From contig NZ_JACCBU010000001.1 of NCBI RefSeq assembly GCF_013407955.1, positions 6,820,001-6,884,000 of the forward strand: a stretch of 64,000 nucleotides of DNA, in the 5' to 3' direction. A model generated the notes under the pieces. That model was not told the origin of the DNA. It was given only the letters and a program-made list of their open reading frames with translations, and did no database searches. This DNA comes from Microlunatus parietis. GTDB taxonomy: Bacteria; Actinomycetota; Actinomycetes; Propionibacteriales; Propionibacteriaceae. Positions 49,688-58,388 of the stretch are shown here, piece by piece. Each line of letters begins with the position of its first letter. Positions within the stretch are counted from its first letter, which is position 1. The translations under genes were made by a program, and so were the position numbers.

Positions 49688-50841
49688 CCGGCGGCCAGGT
49701 GCAGGATCAGGTCGGCGCCGTCGATCGTCTCCTGATCAAGGGGGAAGTAGCCCTGCCGAGGCGTGGCGTCGGTACGGCTCGTGGCGGCCGGCAGTTCCTC
49801 CGGCCGGAGCAGGCCCCAGTCGTTGATCTTGGTCTGCAGGAAGCTCTCGTACGTGTCCGGCCGCGGCTGACCGAGGTCGATCTTCGGGCTGGCGCCGAGA
49901 CTGCCGGCGACGAAGCCGTAGCGGTCGCCGAGCAGCGGGGCGAGGATCGAGCCGGCGCCCCACCACTCCAGCCGCATCGGGCCCATCTGCATGGTGCTGA
50001 TCTGCCGTTGCAGGTGGAGGTTGTTGGCGAAGACCAGGGTCGGTCCGCGGTGGGCTTCGAGGGTACGGAGCTCGATCAGGTTCCGGGCCATCATGGCGTC
50101 GCGGGTGGCGCACATCCGGTTCCAGCGCGGCTCATCGGCCACCTCGCCTTCGGTCCAGGCCGCGGCCGCCTGCCCGTGGTAGTGCAGCAGCTGCCGGGCC
50201 GCGGTCAGCCTGACCTCGACCTCCCGCCAGGCGGCCGCCGAGGACTTCTTGATCAACTCCGGCGCCCGGACGTGGAGGGTGGTGATCAGGTCCTCGGTCA
50301 GGTTGCGCAGTTCGTCGGCCTCGGCCGACGCGCCGGGCGACGCCTCGCGGTTCATCAGCGCTGCGGCCGAGTCCCACCGCTCCTCGGGCCCGATCAGCCG
50401 GTCGATCTTCGGACCAAGATCAAGTTCAAGATCAAGATAGGCCAGCGCGTGGGCCAGGAAGCGGCGCGGGCTCGGAGCACTCAGGGTCTCGAACGGTACG
50501 TCGAAGCCATACCAGGCCAGCCGATCGGCGGGAGCCTGCTCCTGGTTGTGGTCGCGCATCCAGGCGACCAGCTCACGGTTCGCCGGGTGCTCGCCGAAAC
50601 CGTGGCTGAAGCCCTCGGCCATCACCCGATCAAGATCACCGACCCCGTTCCGGACGAAGTCGTCGACGAGCGTGCCGGCGACTCGATCGGATTCGAGCGC
50701 GAGCGAACGGTAGCCGTGACCGACCAACTGCTGGAAGAGACGATTGCGGAGGAACCCGAAGCGGGGCTCGGCGTGGGTCGGTTCGCCGAGGGCGAGAAGC
50801 TCCCAGGCCGGGTTCATGAGGTGGTCCAGGGACTGAGTCAT
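49678..50841 (-). CDS. Erythromycin esterase-family protein
   Basis: 387 residues of the Ere/succinoglycan-biosynthesis (EreA-like) family. The catalytic Glu20 and His23 are in LLALGEPTHAEPRF; SLALESD, GFDVPFETL and CATRDAMMARNL are conserved blocks. Ere enzymes open the lactone of 14-membered macrolides; chromosomal homologs may have other substrates. ATG 50841 is chosen over TTG 50850. Divergent from a TioE-type MerR gene with a TTCAA/TTGAA repeat between. Confidence 0.88.
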   Translation of the reverse strand: MTQSLDHLMNPAWELLALGEPTHAEPRFGFLRNRLFQQLVGHGYRSLALESDRVAGTLVDDFVRNGVGDLDRVMAEGFSHGFGEHPANRELVAWMRDHNQEQAPADRLAWYGFDVPFETLSAPSPRRFLAHALAYLDLELDLGPKIDRLIGPEERWDSAAALMNREASPGASAEADELRNLTEDLITTLHVRAPELIKKSSAAAWREVEVRLTAARQLLHYHGQAAAAWTEGEVADEPRWNRMCATRDAMMARNLIELRTLEAHRGPTLVFANNLHLQRQISTMQMGPMRLEWWGAGSILAPLLGDRYGFVAGSLGASPKIDLGQPRPDTYESFLQTKINDWGLLRPEELPAATSRTDATPRQGYFPLDQETIDGADLILHLAAGQA

Positions 50842-50845
50842 GAGG

Positions 50846-50863
50846 TTCAATCGTATCTTTGAA
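50846..50863. promoter_or_regulatory. Candidate MerR/TioE operator
   Basis: TTCAA-N8-TTGAA (50846-50863); with the TTGAAACC at about 50871-50878 it forms a cluster of TTCAA/TTGAA half sites in the 62-bp gap between the esterase and the TioE-type regulator. Confidence 0.4.
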
Positions 50864-50903
50864 GGAACGGTTGAAACCTGGTCCCAGATCTGGAGCGGAG
50901 CCG

Positions 50904-51653
50904 ATGGAGAAAAGTCTCAAACGAGGCTTACGTCCGGTCGACCTGGCTCGGCGGCACGGCCTGTCCACCCAGGCGGTCCGCAACTACGAGCAGGACGGCT
51001 GTCTGCCCGAGGCGGACCGCAGCCCGGCCGGCTACCGCCGCTACACCGAGCTGCACGATGCCGCCCTCGGTGCCTACCTGGCCCTGATCCGCGGTCACGG
51101 CCACGCGACCGCTGGAATGATCATGCGGGCCGCCCACGCCGGCGACCTGGACGGCGTCCTGCAGCAGATCGACGAGAGCCATGCCCGGTTGCAGCGGGAC
51201 CGGGCCACGCTGCAGGCGGTCCGGGACGCGATCGACCTGCTCGCCGGCCAGCGGCCCGAGGCGGCAGCCGTCGAGGGCTCGTCCAGCATCGGTGCGGTGG
51301 CCCATCGACTCGGCCTCACCGCAGCCACGGTACGGGCGTGGGAACGAGCCGGCATCCTCGAACCGCAGCGCAACCCGGCGACCGGGCACCGCGAGTTCGG
51401 ACCGGACGACCTGCGTGACGCCGAACTGGCCCGGCTGCTGCGCCGCGGCGGCGAACGGCTGGACCGGATCGCGACCGTGATCGCGCAGGTCCGCGGCGCC
51501 GGCAGTACCGACGCCCTGGTCGCGTCACTGGCCGACTGGCAGGACCGGCTGGTCCGGCGGGGACTGGCGATGATCGCCGCCGACGGGCGGCTGGCGAACT
51601 ACCTCGACACGCTCCGCCGCGCCGCTGAAAGCGATGTCCGTCCGCGCCACTAA
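50904..51653 (+). CDS. TioE-type MerR-family regulator with two HTH domains
   Basis: 249 residues. Two MerR-like winged helices: one at about 9-75 (RPVDLARRHGLSTQAVRNYEQDGCLPEADRSPAGYRRY) and a second at about 130-195 (GAVAHRLGLTAATVRAWERAGILEPQRNPATGHREF), linked by a helical segment. TioE-like regulators are found beside erythromycin-esterase-type genes, as here (divergent). ATG 50904 has GGAG upstream. The tandem HTH could allow a single chain to occupy a dimer-like operator. Confidence 0.87.
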   Translation: MEKSLKRGLRPVDLARRHGLSTQAVRNYEQDGCLPEADRSPAGYRRYTELHDAALGAYLALIRGHGHATAGMIMRAAHAGDLDGVLQQIDESHARLQRDRATLQAVRDAIDLLAGQRPEAAAVEGSSSIGAVAHRLGLTAATVRAWERAGILEPQRNPATGHREFGPDDLRDAELARLLRRGGERLDRIATVIAQVRGAGSTDALVASLADWQDRLVRRGLAMIAADGRLANYLDTLRRAAESDVRPRH

Positions 51654-51663
51654 GGTTGCACTC

Positions 51664-53151
51664 ATGCCGTCCATGTCGGAGATCATCGCGGAGCGTACGG
51701 GCCTCGGCGATGCCGATCATGCCTGGCTCAAGGCGGTGGTCGCGGAGTGGCAGCTGCTGGCCGACCTCTCCTTCTCGGATCTGGTGCTCTGGGTGCCCGA
51801 CACGGACGAGAACGTGTTCTGGGCCGCCGCGCAGATCCGGCCCACAACCGGTCCGACCGCGCTGATCGACGACGTGATCGGCGACCTGATCGCGTACTCG
51901 CCGGAGCATCTGGTCTCCGAGGCGTACCTGAGCGGCGAGATGACCCGGACCAGCGAGGGCAAGCTGCAGGCGGGCATCCCGGTCGACGTGCATGCGCTGC
52001 CGATCCGGCGCGGTGACCGGGTGATCGCGGTGATCGAGCAGCACACCAGCCAGCTCGGCGTCCGCGCCCCGAGCTCGCTGGAGCAGTCCTACCTGAAGAC
52101 GGCCGACGACCTGGCCCGGATGATCGCCGACGGCGGCTTCCCGATCCCGGACGAGGGCGACGACGCGCTCGGCCCGCGGGTGGGGGACGGGTTCATCCGG
52201 ATCGATATCGAGGGATTCGTCGAGTACGCCAGCCCGAACGCCCTGAGCGCGTACCGGCGGTTCGGCCTGATCGGCGACCTGGAGGACGAGAACCTGGCCG
52301 AGCTGACCGCCGACCTGGTCCCGGTCCCGGACCGGCCGGTCGACGACTCCTTGCGCTCGGTGCTGTCCGGCCGGAGCGCCCGCCGGGCCGAGGCGGTGGC
52401 CGGCGACGCGCACATGCTGCTCCGGGCGCTGCCGCTGACCCGGGGCAAGGAACGGCTCGGAGCGATGGTGCTCTGCCGCGACGTCAGTGACCTACGGCGG
52501 CGGGAGCGGGAGCTGGTGACCAAGAACGCCACCATCCGGGAGATCCACCACCGGGTGAAGAACAACCTGCAGACCGTTGCGGCGCTGCTCCGGATGCAGG
52601 CCAGGCGGATCGACGCGCCGGAGGCCAAGGCCGCGCTGGGGGAGGCGATGTCGCGGGTGGAATCGATTGCGATCGTGCACGAGGCGCTCTCGCAGACGTT
52701 CGACGAGTCGGTCGACTTCGACCGGGTGGTGGACGGGGTGCTCAAGCTGGTCGGTGACGTCGCCTCACCGGACGGCACTGCGGTGGCCACCCGCGAGGGT
52801 TCGTTCGGGGTGATGACCGCGACGATGGCGACCAGCCTGTCGATGGTGATCACCGAGTTGTGCCAGAACGCCGTCGAGCACGGCCTGGCCGGCCGGACCG
52901 GCGTGGTGATCGTCCGGCCGACGCGGCGGCCGGCCACCAAGAGCGCGGCGGGCGAGCTTCAGATCGAGATCCTGGACGGCGGCGTCGGCCTGCCGGAGGG
53001 ATTCGACTGGCGCTCCTCGCGGAGCCTCGGCCTGTCCATCGTCAACACCCTGGTGGCCGAGCTGCGCGGGACGCTCGAACTGGGCTCGAATCCCGACGGG
53101 ACCGGGACCCGCGCCAGCGTCGTCGTACCGCTGGATCAGCCGGCCCGCTAG
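51664..53151 (+). CDS. pdtaS: Sensor histidine kinase PdtaS
   Basis: 495 residues. An N-terminal GAF-like sensor (about 1-150), a PAS domain (about 175-280), HisKA_2 dimerisation/phosphoacceptor (IHHRVKNNLQTVAALLRMQARR, His295/296) and a HATPase domain (ELCQNAVEHGL N-box, LDGGVGLPEGFDW). It matches mycobacterial PdtaS, whose partner PdtaR is an ANTAR RNA-binding regulator. pdtaR is not in the window. There are no membrane helices, so it is cytosolic. ATG 51664 is preceded by TAAGGT, giving a leaderless mRNA. Convergent with whiB1. Confidence 0.93.
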   Translation: MPSMSEIIAERTGLGDADHAWLKAVVAEWQLLADLSFSDLVLWVPDTDENVFWAAAQIRPTTGPTALIDDVIGDLIAYSPEHLVSEAYLSGEMTRTSEGKLQAGIPVDVHALPIRRGDRVIAVIEQHTSQLGVRAPSSLEQSYLKTADDLARMIADGGFPIPDEGDDALGPRVGDGFIRIDIEGFVEYASPNALSAYRRFGLIGDLEDENLAELTADLVPVPDRPVDDSLRSVLSGRSARRAEAVAGDAHMLLRALPLTRGKERLGAMVLCRDVSDLRRRERELVTKNATIREIHHRVKNNLQTVAALLRMQARRIDAPEAKAALGEAMSRVESIAIVHEALSQTFDESVDFDRVVDGVLKLVGDVASPDGTAVATREGSFGVMTATMATSLSMVITELCQNAVEHGLAGRTGVVIVRPTRRPATKSAAGELQIEILDGGVGLPEGFDWRSSRSLGLSIVNTLVAELRGTLELGSNPDGTGTRASVVVPLDQPAR

Positions 53152-53200
53152 CCGGTTTATCACTGGCTGGGAAGCACGTAGTCAATGCTGGGAAAGCAAA

Positions 53201-53223
53201 AGCGCCGGCGTTGAGCCGGCGCT
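53201..53223. terminator. Rho-independent terminator of whiB1
   Basis: AGCGCCGGC-GTTGA-GCCGGCGCT, a perfect 9-bp stem. Read leftward from whiB1 it is followed by TTTTGCTTT. It lies between convergent pdtaS and whiB1. Confidence 0.85.
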
Positions 53224-53245
53224 GTGTGCCCTGGGGCGGTCCGTC

Positions 53246-53497
53246 TCAGGCGGTACGGATCCGGGCCCGTGCCGCGCGGCGCTTGAGCGCACGACGTTCG
53301 TCCTCGCTCAGGCCGCCCCACACTCCGTGGTCCTGTCCGGCCTCGAGGGCCCACTGCAGGCAGGCGTCCTTCACGTCGCAACGCCGACACACCTGCTTGG
53401 CCTCCTCGATCTGCAACAGGGCAGGTCCCGTGTTGCCGATCGGGAAGAACAGCTCCGGATCCTCGTCCAGACAAGCCGCCTTGTGGCGCCAGTCCAT
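53246..53497 (-). CDS. whiB1: WhiB1-type iron-sulfur transcription factor
   Basis: 83 residues. The four cluster-binding cysteines are Cys9, Cys37, Cys40 and Cys46 (C-x27-C-x2-C-x5-C), followed by the GVWGG turn (58-62) and basic LSEDERRALKRRAAR tail. It carries a [4Fe-4S] cluster sensitive to nitric oxide and binds the major sigma factor. Sequence and length match WhiB1, essential in mycobacteria. It is convergent with pdtaS, as in Rv3219/Rv3220c. The 281-bp upstream region to the next gene is AT-richer and holds its promoter, but I see no clear CRP site. Confidence 0.95.
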   Translation of the reverse strand: MDWRHKAACLDEDPELFFPIGNTGPALLQIEEAKQVCRRCDVKDACLQWALEAGQDHGVWGGLSEDERRALKRRAARARIRTA

Positions 53498-53778
53498 GGC
53501 GTCCTCTCCTTACCAGGGGTCCTGCTGGACCCGCACGTCTCATTTGATTTGGGCCGGCGGTCCACGCGAAACCGTGCCGATCGTTCAGCCCGACGTCAAG
53601 ACTTTCAACTTCGAAGCATCTTTACAAGGGTTTCCCCGCGTTGGCTGCCTCACATTTCACGCACGTTACAGCCGGGGGAACCGGACACTTCCCGCCGCAG
53701 CGCCTCGGTCGGTACGACTGTAGGGGAACACCCAGCCTAGGTAAACCCCCAAAACGCCGCAGGCCGTAGAGTTTTCCG

Positions 53779-54183
53779 GTGCTCGCCAACTGGTTCACCC
53801 GGGATCGCCTGACCCTCGTCGTCGCCGCGGGCCTCCTCGGCATCGAGGCGCTCGGCGCCGCGGCCTTCGCCATCTTCGAAGCCACCCAGATCAGACTCGA
53901 CCGGGTCGTGGTCGGTGCCGGCACCGCCGTGCTGTTGTTGGGGTACGCGGCGCTGCTGGGCGCGGCGGCGCGCGGCGTGTTCCTCGGCCGGCGCTGGTCC
54001 CGCGGGCCGGCGGTGGCCACCCAGCTGCTGCACCTGCCGGTCGCCTTCAGCTTCTTCGGCGGAGTGACCGCCTGGGTCTGCTATCTGCTGGCCGGGCTGT
54101 CCCTGGTGGCGCTGGTCTGCCTGGTCGTACCGCCGTCCACCCGGCACTTCCTCGCCGAGGATCCGCAACCGCCGGCCGAGTGA
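53779..54183 (+). CDS. Small integral membrane protein
   Basis: 134 residues with four hydrophobic helices (TLVVAAGLLGIEALGAAAFAIF, VVVGAGTAVLLLGYAALLGAAA, a third through FSFFGGVTAWVCY and a fourth LLAGLSLVALVCLVV). No family with a known function is recognised; similar short proteins are widespread in actinobacteria. GTG 53779 lies eight bases after TAGAGT, so the mRNA is likely leaderless. It ends one base before the stop of the convergent ABC ATPase gene. Confidence 0.75.
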   Translation: MLANWFTRDRLTLVVAAGLLGIEALGAAAFAIFEATQIRLDRVVVGAGTAVLLLGYAALLGAAARGVFLGRRWSRGPAVATQLLHLPVAFSFFGGVTAWVCYLLAGLSLVALVCLVVPPSTRHFLAEDPQPPAE

Positions 54184-54184
54184 C

Positions 54185-55006
54185 TCACGACTCCAGGATC
54201 TGGGTCAGTTCCGCGTCGTGTGCCGCCTCCGCCTCGGCCTGTTGCTTGACCCGGCTCAGGAAGGTACGGGTCCGTTCCTGCGTCGGCTTCAGCAGCACCT
54301 GCTCGGGCGTACCCTCCTCGACCACCACCCCGCCGTCCATGAAGACCACTCGGTCCGAGACCTCGCGGGCGAAGCCCATCTCGTGGGTGACCACGATCAT
54401 GGTCGTGCCGTCCTTGGCCAGGTCGCGCATCACCGCGAGCACCTCGCCGACCAGCTCCGGGTCCAGGGCCGAGGTGGGCTCGTCGAACAGCATCAGTTCC
54501 GGCTGCATGGCCAGCGCCCGGGCGATGGCGACCCGCTGCTGCTGGCCGCCGGAGAGCTGCGCCGGGTAGTAGTCGGCCCGGTCGGCGAGCCCGACCCGGT
54601 CCAGCAGGTCCAGCGCCGCCTTCCGTGCCGTCGGCTTCGGCATCCGCTTCACCTGGATCGGTGCCTCGGTGATGTTCTGCAGGGCGGTCTTGTGCGGAAA
54701 CAGGTTGAACCGCTGGAACACCATGCCGATCCGGGACCGCTGGCGGGCGATGTCGCGGTCCTTGCGGACGTAGAGCCGGCCGTTGCGCTCCTCGACGCCG
54801 ATCAGTTCGCCGCCGACCCAGATCCGGCCGCCGGTCAGGATCTCCATCTGGTTGATCAAGCGCAGGAACGTGGTCTTGCCGGAGCCGCTCGGACCGAGCA
54901 GGCAGACCACCTCGCCGGGATCGACGGTGAGGTCGACGCCCTGCAGGACGACGTTGTCGCCGAACGCCTTGGTGACGTTGACGGCCTCGACCAGGTGCTC
55001 GCTCAC
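54185..55006 (-). CDS. Polar amino-acid ABC transporter ATPase
   Basis: 273 residues. Walker A GPSGSGKTT (about 40), Q-loop FQRFNLFPH, signature LSGGQQQRVAIARAL, Walker B LMLFDEPTSALDP and switch His in VVTHEMGFA are intact. It belongs to the GlnQ/HisP group for polar amino acids. GTG 55006 overlaps the permease stop. The C-terminal extension (KQQAEAEAAHDAELTQILES) is helical. Confidence 0.94.
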   Translation of the reverse strand: MSEHLVEAVNVTKAFGDNVVLQGVDLTVDPGEVVCLLGPSGSGKTTFLRLINQMEILTGGRIWVGGELIGVEERNGRLYVRKDRDIARQRSRIGMVFQRFNLFPHKTALQNITEAPIQVKRMPKPTARKAALDLLDRVGLADRADYYPAQLSGGQQQRVAIARALAMQPELMLFDEPTSALDPELVGEVLAVMRDLAKDGTTMIVVTHEMGFAREVSDRVVFMDGGVVVEEGTPEQVLLKPTQERTRTFLSRVKQQAEAEAAHDAELTQILES

Positions 55007-55959
55007 AGGCCGCCTCCCGCCATTCCGGCCGCGGCGCGCGGCGCAGTCGTACCGAAGCCGCGACCGAACCGCTTCTCCAGATAGGACTGGCCGATCATCA
55101 GCACGCTGGTCGTGACCAGGTAGTAGAGCGTCGCGGCCACCAGCACCGGAAAGGTCTGGTACGTCCTCGTGCCGATCGCCTGCAACTGGAAGAACAGCTC
55201 GGTGCCGACCGGGATGGCCAGCAGCAACGAGGTGTCCTTGAGCATGGCGATCGTCTCGTTGCCGGTCGGCGGCACGATCACCCGCATCGCCTGCGGCAGC
55301 ACGATCCGGCGCATCGCCTTGGCCCGGCTCATCCCGAGTGCCTGGGCGGCCTCCAGCTGGCCGCGGTCGACGCTGAGGATGCCGGCCCGGGCGATCTCGG
55401 CCATGTAGGCCGCCTCCGAGGCAGCCATCCCGATCACACCGCCGAACAGCCCGACGAAGAGCACATTGGCATCCAGCGTGACGAACCGCCAGCTGCCCTC
55501 CAGCCCGAGCCAGTCGATGATCAGCCAGTCGAACGGAACCCCGAGCGAAAGCCCTTGCTGGAAAAGGATCCCGAGCGCTCCCATGATCGTCAGCAGCACG
55601 TAGCGGGGGATCGCGCGGAAGAACCAGGTGTAGGCCCAGGAGACCGCCTTGAGCACCGGGTTGTCGGACAGCCGCATCATGGCCAGCAGCACTCCGACGG
55701 CGATCCCGATGATCATCGCGAGCACGGTGACCAGGATGGTGCCCTTCCAGAACCCTTCGATGACAGGGTTCTGGTTCATCGCCTCGAACACGAACGGCCA
55801 GTTGAACGCCGGGTTCGTGAACACCATGTGCAGGAACATCGCCACCAGCACGGCGATCACGGCGATCGCCACCCAGCGCCACGGGTGCCGGACCGGTACG
55901 GCCTTGATCAGTCCGGGCCGGTCCTCCGACGCCTTCGTCTCGGCCGGGGTCGCGGTCAT
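55003..55959 (-). CDS. Polar amino-acid ABC transporter permease
   Basis: 318 residues with five to six membrane helices of the HisM/GlnP type (three-helix ABC permease domain about 75-290). The EAA loop is YMAEIARAGILSVDRGQLEAAQALGMSRAKAMRRIVLPQAMR. The first helix (WVAIAVIAVLVAMFLHMV) is separated from the core by a periplasmic stretch. A single permease suggests a homodimer channel. It lies downstream of the binding protein, with an intercistronic hairpin between. Confidence 0.94.
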   Translation of the reverse strand: MTATPAETKASEDRPGLIKAVPVRHPWRWVAIAVIAVLVAMFLHMVFTNPAFNWPFVFEAMNQNPVIEGFWKGTILVTVLAMIIGIAVGVLLAMMRLSDNPVLKAVSWAYTWFFRAIPRYVLLTIMGALGILFQQGLSLGVPFDWLIIDWLGLEGSWRFVTLDANVLFVGLFGGVIGMAASEAAYMAEIARAGILSVDRGQLEAAQALGMSRAKAMRRIVLPQAMRVIVPPTGNETIAMLKDTSLLLAIPVGTELFFQLQAIGTRTYQTFPVLVAATLYYLVTTSVLMIGQSYLEKRFGRGFGTTAPRAAAGMAGGGL

Positions 55960-55966
55960 GTCGGGG

Positions 55967-55988
55967 CCCCCGCGAAGTTGTTCGGGGG
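55967..55988. promoter_or_regulatory. Intercistronic hairpin after the binding-protein gene
   Basis: CCCCCG (55967-55972) and CGGGGG (55983-55988) form a stem in the 78-bp gap between the binding protein (upstream) and the permease. Such hairpins commonly raise the ratio of binding protein to membrane components by stabilising or partly terminating the mRNA. Confidence 0.45.
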
Positions 55989-56037
55989 AGCGCAGCGGAG
56001 GAGAAGAACTTCGTGGGGTGACATGATCGACTCCCGA

Positions 56038-56937
56038 TCAGGGGTTGACGGCGAAGTCGTCGATCGCGCCGTTCTCAACGCCCCAGGTGCTCAGCGCGGC
56101 CTCGTACTGACCGCTCTCCTTGAGTTGCTTGAGCGCCTCGACGATCGCCTCGCCGAACTCGGTCTGCTCCTTCGGCAGGACGTAGCCGTAGGGCGCGGAC
56201 TCGTACACCTCGCCGAGCGGGTCGAGCTTGCCGGCCGCCTGCTTCACCGCGTACGCCGTCACCGGCGAGTCGGCCAGCATCGCCTCGGCCCGTCCGGTGA
56301 CGACCGCGTTGGTGGCCTGGTCCTGGCCCTTGAAGGACAGGATGTTGATCTTGTTGTCGCCACACTTCGCCTGCCGGGCGGGCAGATCGTCGGTCTCCTG
56401 GACGGTGCCGGTCTGGACCGCGACGGTCCGGCCGCACGGGTTGTTCAGGTCGAAGCCCTTCGGGTTGCCGGCCAGGGTGGCCCACTGGGTGCCGGCGGAG
56501 AAGTAGCTGACCATCGTGACCTGCTTCTTGCGCTCGTCGTTGATCGTGAACGACGAGATGCCGATGTCGTACTTCTTGCCCTGGACGCCGGTGATGATCG
56601 ACGTGAAGTCGGCCGGCTGCCAGTCGGTCTTGAGGCCGAGCTTCGCAGCGACGGCGTTGAACAGGTCGACGTCCATGCCCTGGATCGTCTTGCCGTCGGC
56701 GGCCAGGAACTCGTTCGGGGCATAACTGGCGTCGGTGCCGATGACGATCTTGCCGGCGGACTTGATCTTCTCCGGGACCTTCCCCGCGAGCGCCGGATCG
56801 GCGGCGATCTCGGACGGCGACTGGGACGGCGGCTGCCCTTCGACCGGCGGCTGATCCAGTGAACTCGATCCGCAGGCGGTGGCGGCCAGCAGCGCCAGCG
56901 ATGCGGCCAGAACGAGCAACTTTCCTCGGGTCATCAC
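56038..56937 (-). CDS. Polar amino-acid ABC transporter solute-binding lipoprotein
   Basis: 299 residues. Lipoprotein signal GKLLVLAASLALLAATAC (Cys21/22), a Ser/Pro/Gln-rich linker, then a type II periplasmic-binding domain (KIVIGTDASYAPNEFLAADGKTIQGMDVDLFNAVAAKLG, IITGVQGKKYDIGISSFTI). The GTDASYAP opening is typical of glutamine/glutamate/cystine-type receptors. GTG 56937 has AGGAGG 7 nt upstream (ATG 56934 follows). First gene of the three-gene importer operon. Confidence 0.93.
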   Translation of the reverse strand: MMTRGKLLVLAASLALLAATACGSSSLDQPPVEGQPPSQSPSEIAADPALAGKVPEKIKSAGKIVIGTDASYAPNEFLAADGKTIQGMDVDLFNAVAAKLGLKTDWQPADFTSIITGVQGKKYDIGISSFTINDERKKQVTMVSYFSAGTQWATLAGNPKGFDLNNPCGRTVAVQTGTVQETDDLPARQAKCGDNKINILSFKGQDQATNAVVTGRAEAMLADSPVTAYAVKQAAGKLDPLGEVYESAPYGYVLPKEQTEFGEAIVEALKQLKESGQYEAALSTWGVENGAIDDFAVNP

Positions 56938-57086
56938 GAGATTTCCTCCTCCTCGTCCCGGTTTGTCCTCGAGAATCACTCGCGGACCGGGTGTTTCCGC
57001 ATCCTGCCACGCCAGCCCGGGTTCCGTGACGCGGCACCGCGAGTGGAACCCAATCGCAACACCTCGGCCGCGGCGGCCGTTGCGGC

Positions 57087-58229
57087 TCAGTGCAGGCGGC
57101 GCGCGCCGGCCGAGGGGACTCCGACGAAGTGCTCCGGAGCGGCGTGACCGGCGTCGGCGAACGCGGCCCCGATCCGCTCGGCCACGGCATCGGACGTGCC
57201 CACCGGGACCAGCGCGATGATGCAGCCGCCGAAGCCGCCGCCGGTCATCCGGGCCCCCAGCGCGCCGGCCTCCCGGGCGGTCTCGACGGCCAGATCGACC
57301 GTCGGCACGGTGATCTCGAAGTCGTCCCGCATCGAGGCGTGCCCGGCGTCCAGGATCGGCCCGAGATCGGCCAACCGGCCCTGCTCCAGGACGGCGACGG
57401 CCTCCAGCACGCGGGCGTCCTCGGTCACCACGTGCCGGACCCGGCGGCGCAGCAGGTCGTCGTCCAGCCGGGCCAGCGCCGCGTCGAGGTCGGTCACGTC
57501 CCGCAGGGCCGGGACGCCGAGCCGCTCCGCCGCCTGCTCGCAGCTGGCCCGCCGCTCCGCGTACTCGCCGTCCACGTGCGCGTGCGGCGTGTTGGTGTTG
57601 AGGACCAGGATCTCCAGGGCCGGATCGGCCAGCGGCACCTGGCGTACCGAGTGGTCGCGGCAGTCGAAGAACAGCGCATGGCCGGCGATGCACAGCGTCG
57701 AGGCGGCCTGGTCCATCAGCCCGGTCGGCGCGCCGACGAACTCGTTCTCGGCCTTGCGGGCCAGGATCGCCCGCTGCAGCGGCTCGATCTCGAGGTCGTT
57801 CAGGTCGGCCAGCGCGGTCAGCATCGCGCACTCCAGCGCGGCCGACGAGGACAGCCCGGACCCGAGCGGTACGTCGGAGCCGAGCGTGAGGTCGGCACCG
57901 GAGACCCGGTGGCCGGCCTCCCGGAGCGCCCAGACGACGCCGGCCAGGTAGGCCGGCCAGCCCTTCATCCCGGGCCGCAGGTCGGCGGCCTCGAACACGG
58001 CGGTGTCGCCGGTGTTGACCGAGGTGACCGACCAGGTGTCGTCGGTGCGGGGCCGGGCCGCGATCGTCACGTGCTGGTCCAGGGCGAACGGCATCACGTA
58101 GCCGTCGTTGTAGTCGGTGTGTTCGCCGATCAGGTTGACCCGGCCCGGCGCCACCCAGACCCCGGCGGGTTCGGCGGAATAACCGGTACGGAAGGCGTTG
58201 ACCACAGCTTCGTCGCGTTGCTCGAGCAC
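57087..58229 (-). CDS. galK: Galactokinase
   Basis: 380 residues of the GHMP kinase family. The galactokinase signature GRVNLIGEHTDYNDGYVMPFAL is near residue 30, the ATP loop PLGSGLSSSAALECA near 120 and the third motif GARMTGGGFGGCIIAL near 335. It phosphorylates galactose to galactose-1-phosphate in the Leloir pathway; galT and galE are not adjacent. A GTG at 58229 is the start. It could use galactose released by the GH2 enzyme 16 kb away, but that link is inference. Confidence 0.95.
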   Translation of the reverse strand: MLEQRDEAVVNAFRTGYSAEPAGVWVAPGRVNLIGEHTDYNDGYVMPFALDQHVTIAARPRTDDTWSVTSVNTGDTAVFEAADLRPGMKGWPAYLAGVVWALREAGHRVSGADLTLGSDVPLGSGLSSSAALECAMLTALADLNDLEIEPLQRAILARKAENEFVGAPTGLMDQAASTLCIAGHALFFDCRDHSVRQVPLADPALEILVLNTNTPHAHVDGEYAERRASCEQAAERLGVPALRDVTDLDAALARLDDDLLRRRVRHVVTEDARVLEAVAVLEQGRLADLGPILDAGHASMRDDFEITVPTVDLAVETAREAGALGARMTGGGFGGCIIALVPVGTSDAVAERIGAAFADAGHAAPEHFVGVPSAGARRLH

Positions 58230-58388
58230 GGGACGAAACCTTACAAGCCGCTTCCCGGCCCGGCCGGAGTGACCTCGTGCAGCGACTACTCTGGCGCCGC
58301 GCGCCCGTGCTGACAGCGGGCGGCGCCGGCGGCGGCCACGTGCTTCAGGACGCCGAACCGACCACCACTGACCTCGGGGGAGAAGCCG

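Noticed and set aside
54181..54191. TGACTCACGAC, matching the arm of the 93-256 repeat
   Set aside because: It consists of the stop codon of one gene and the last codons of the convergent ABC ATPase; no partner arm is nearby, so chance match.
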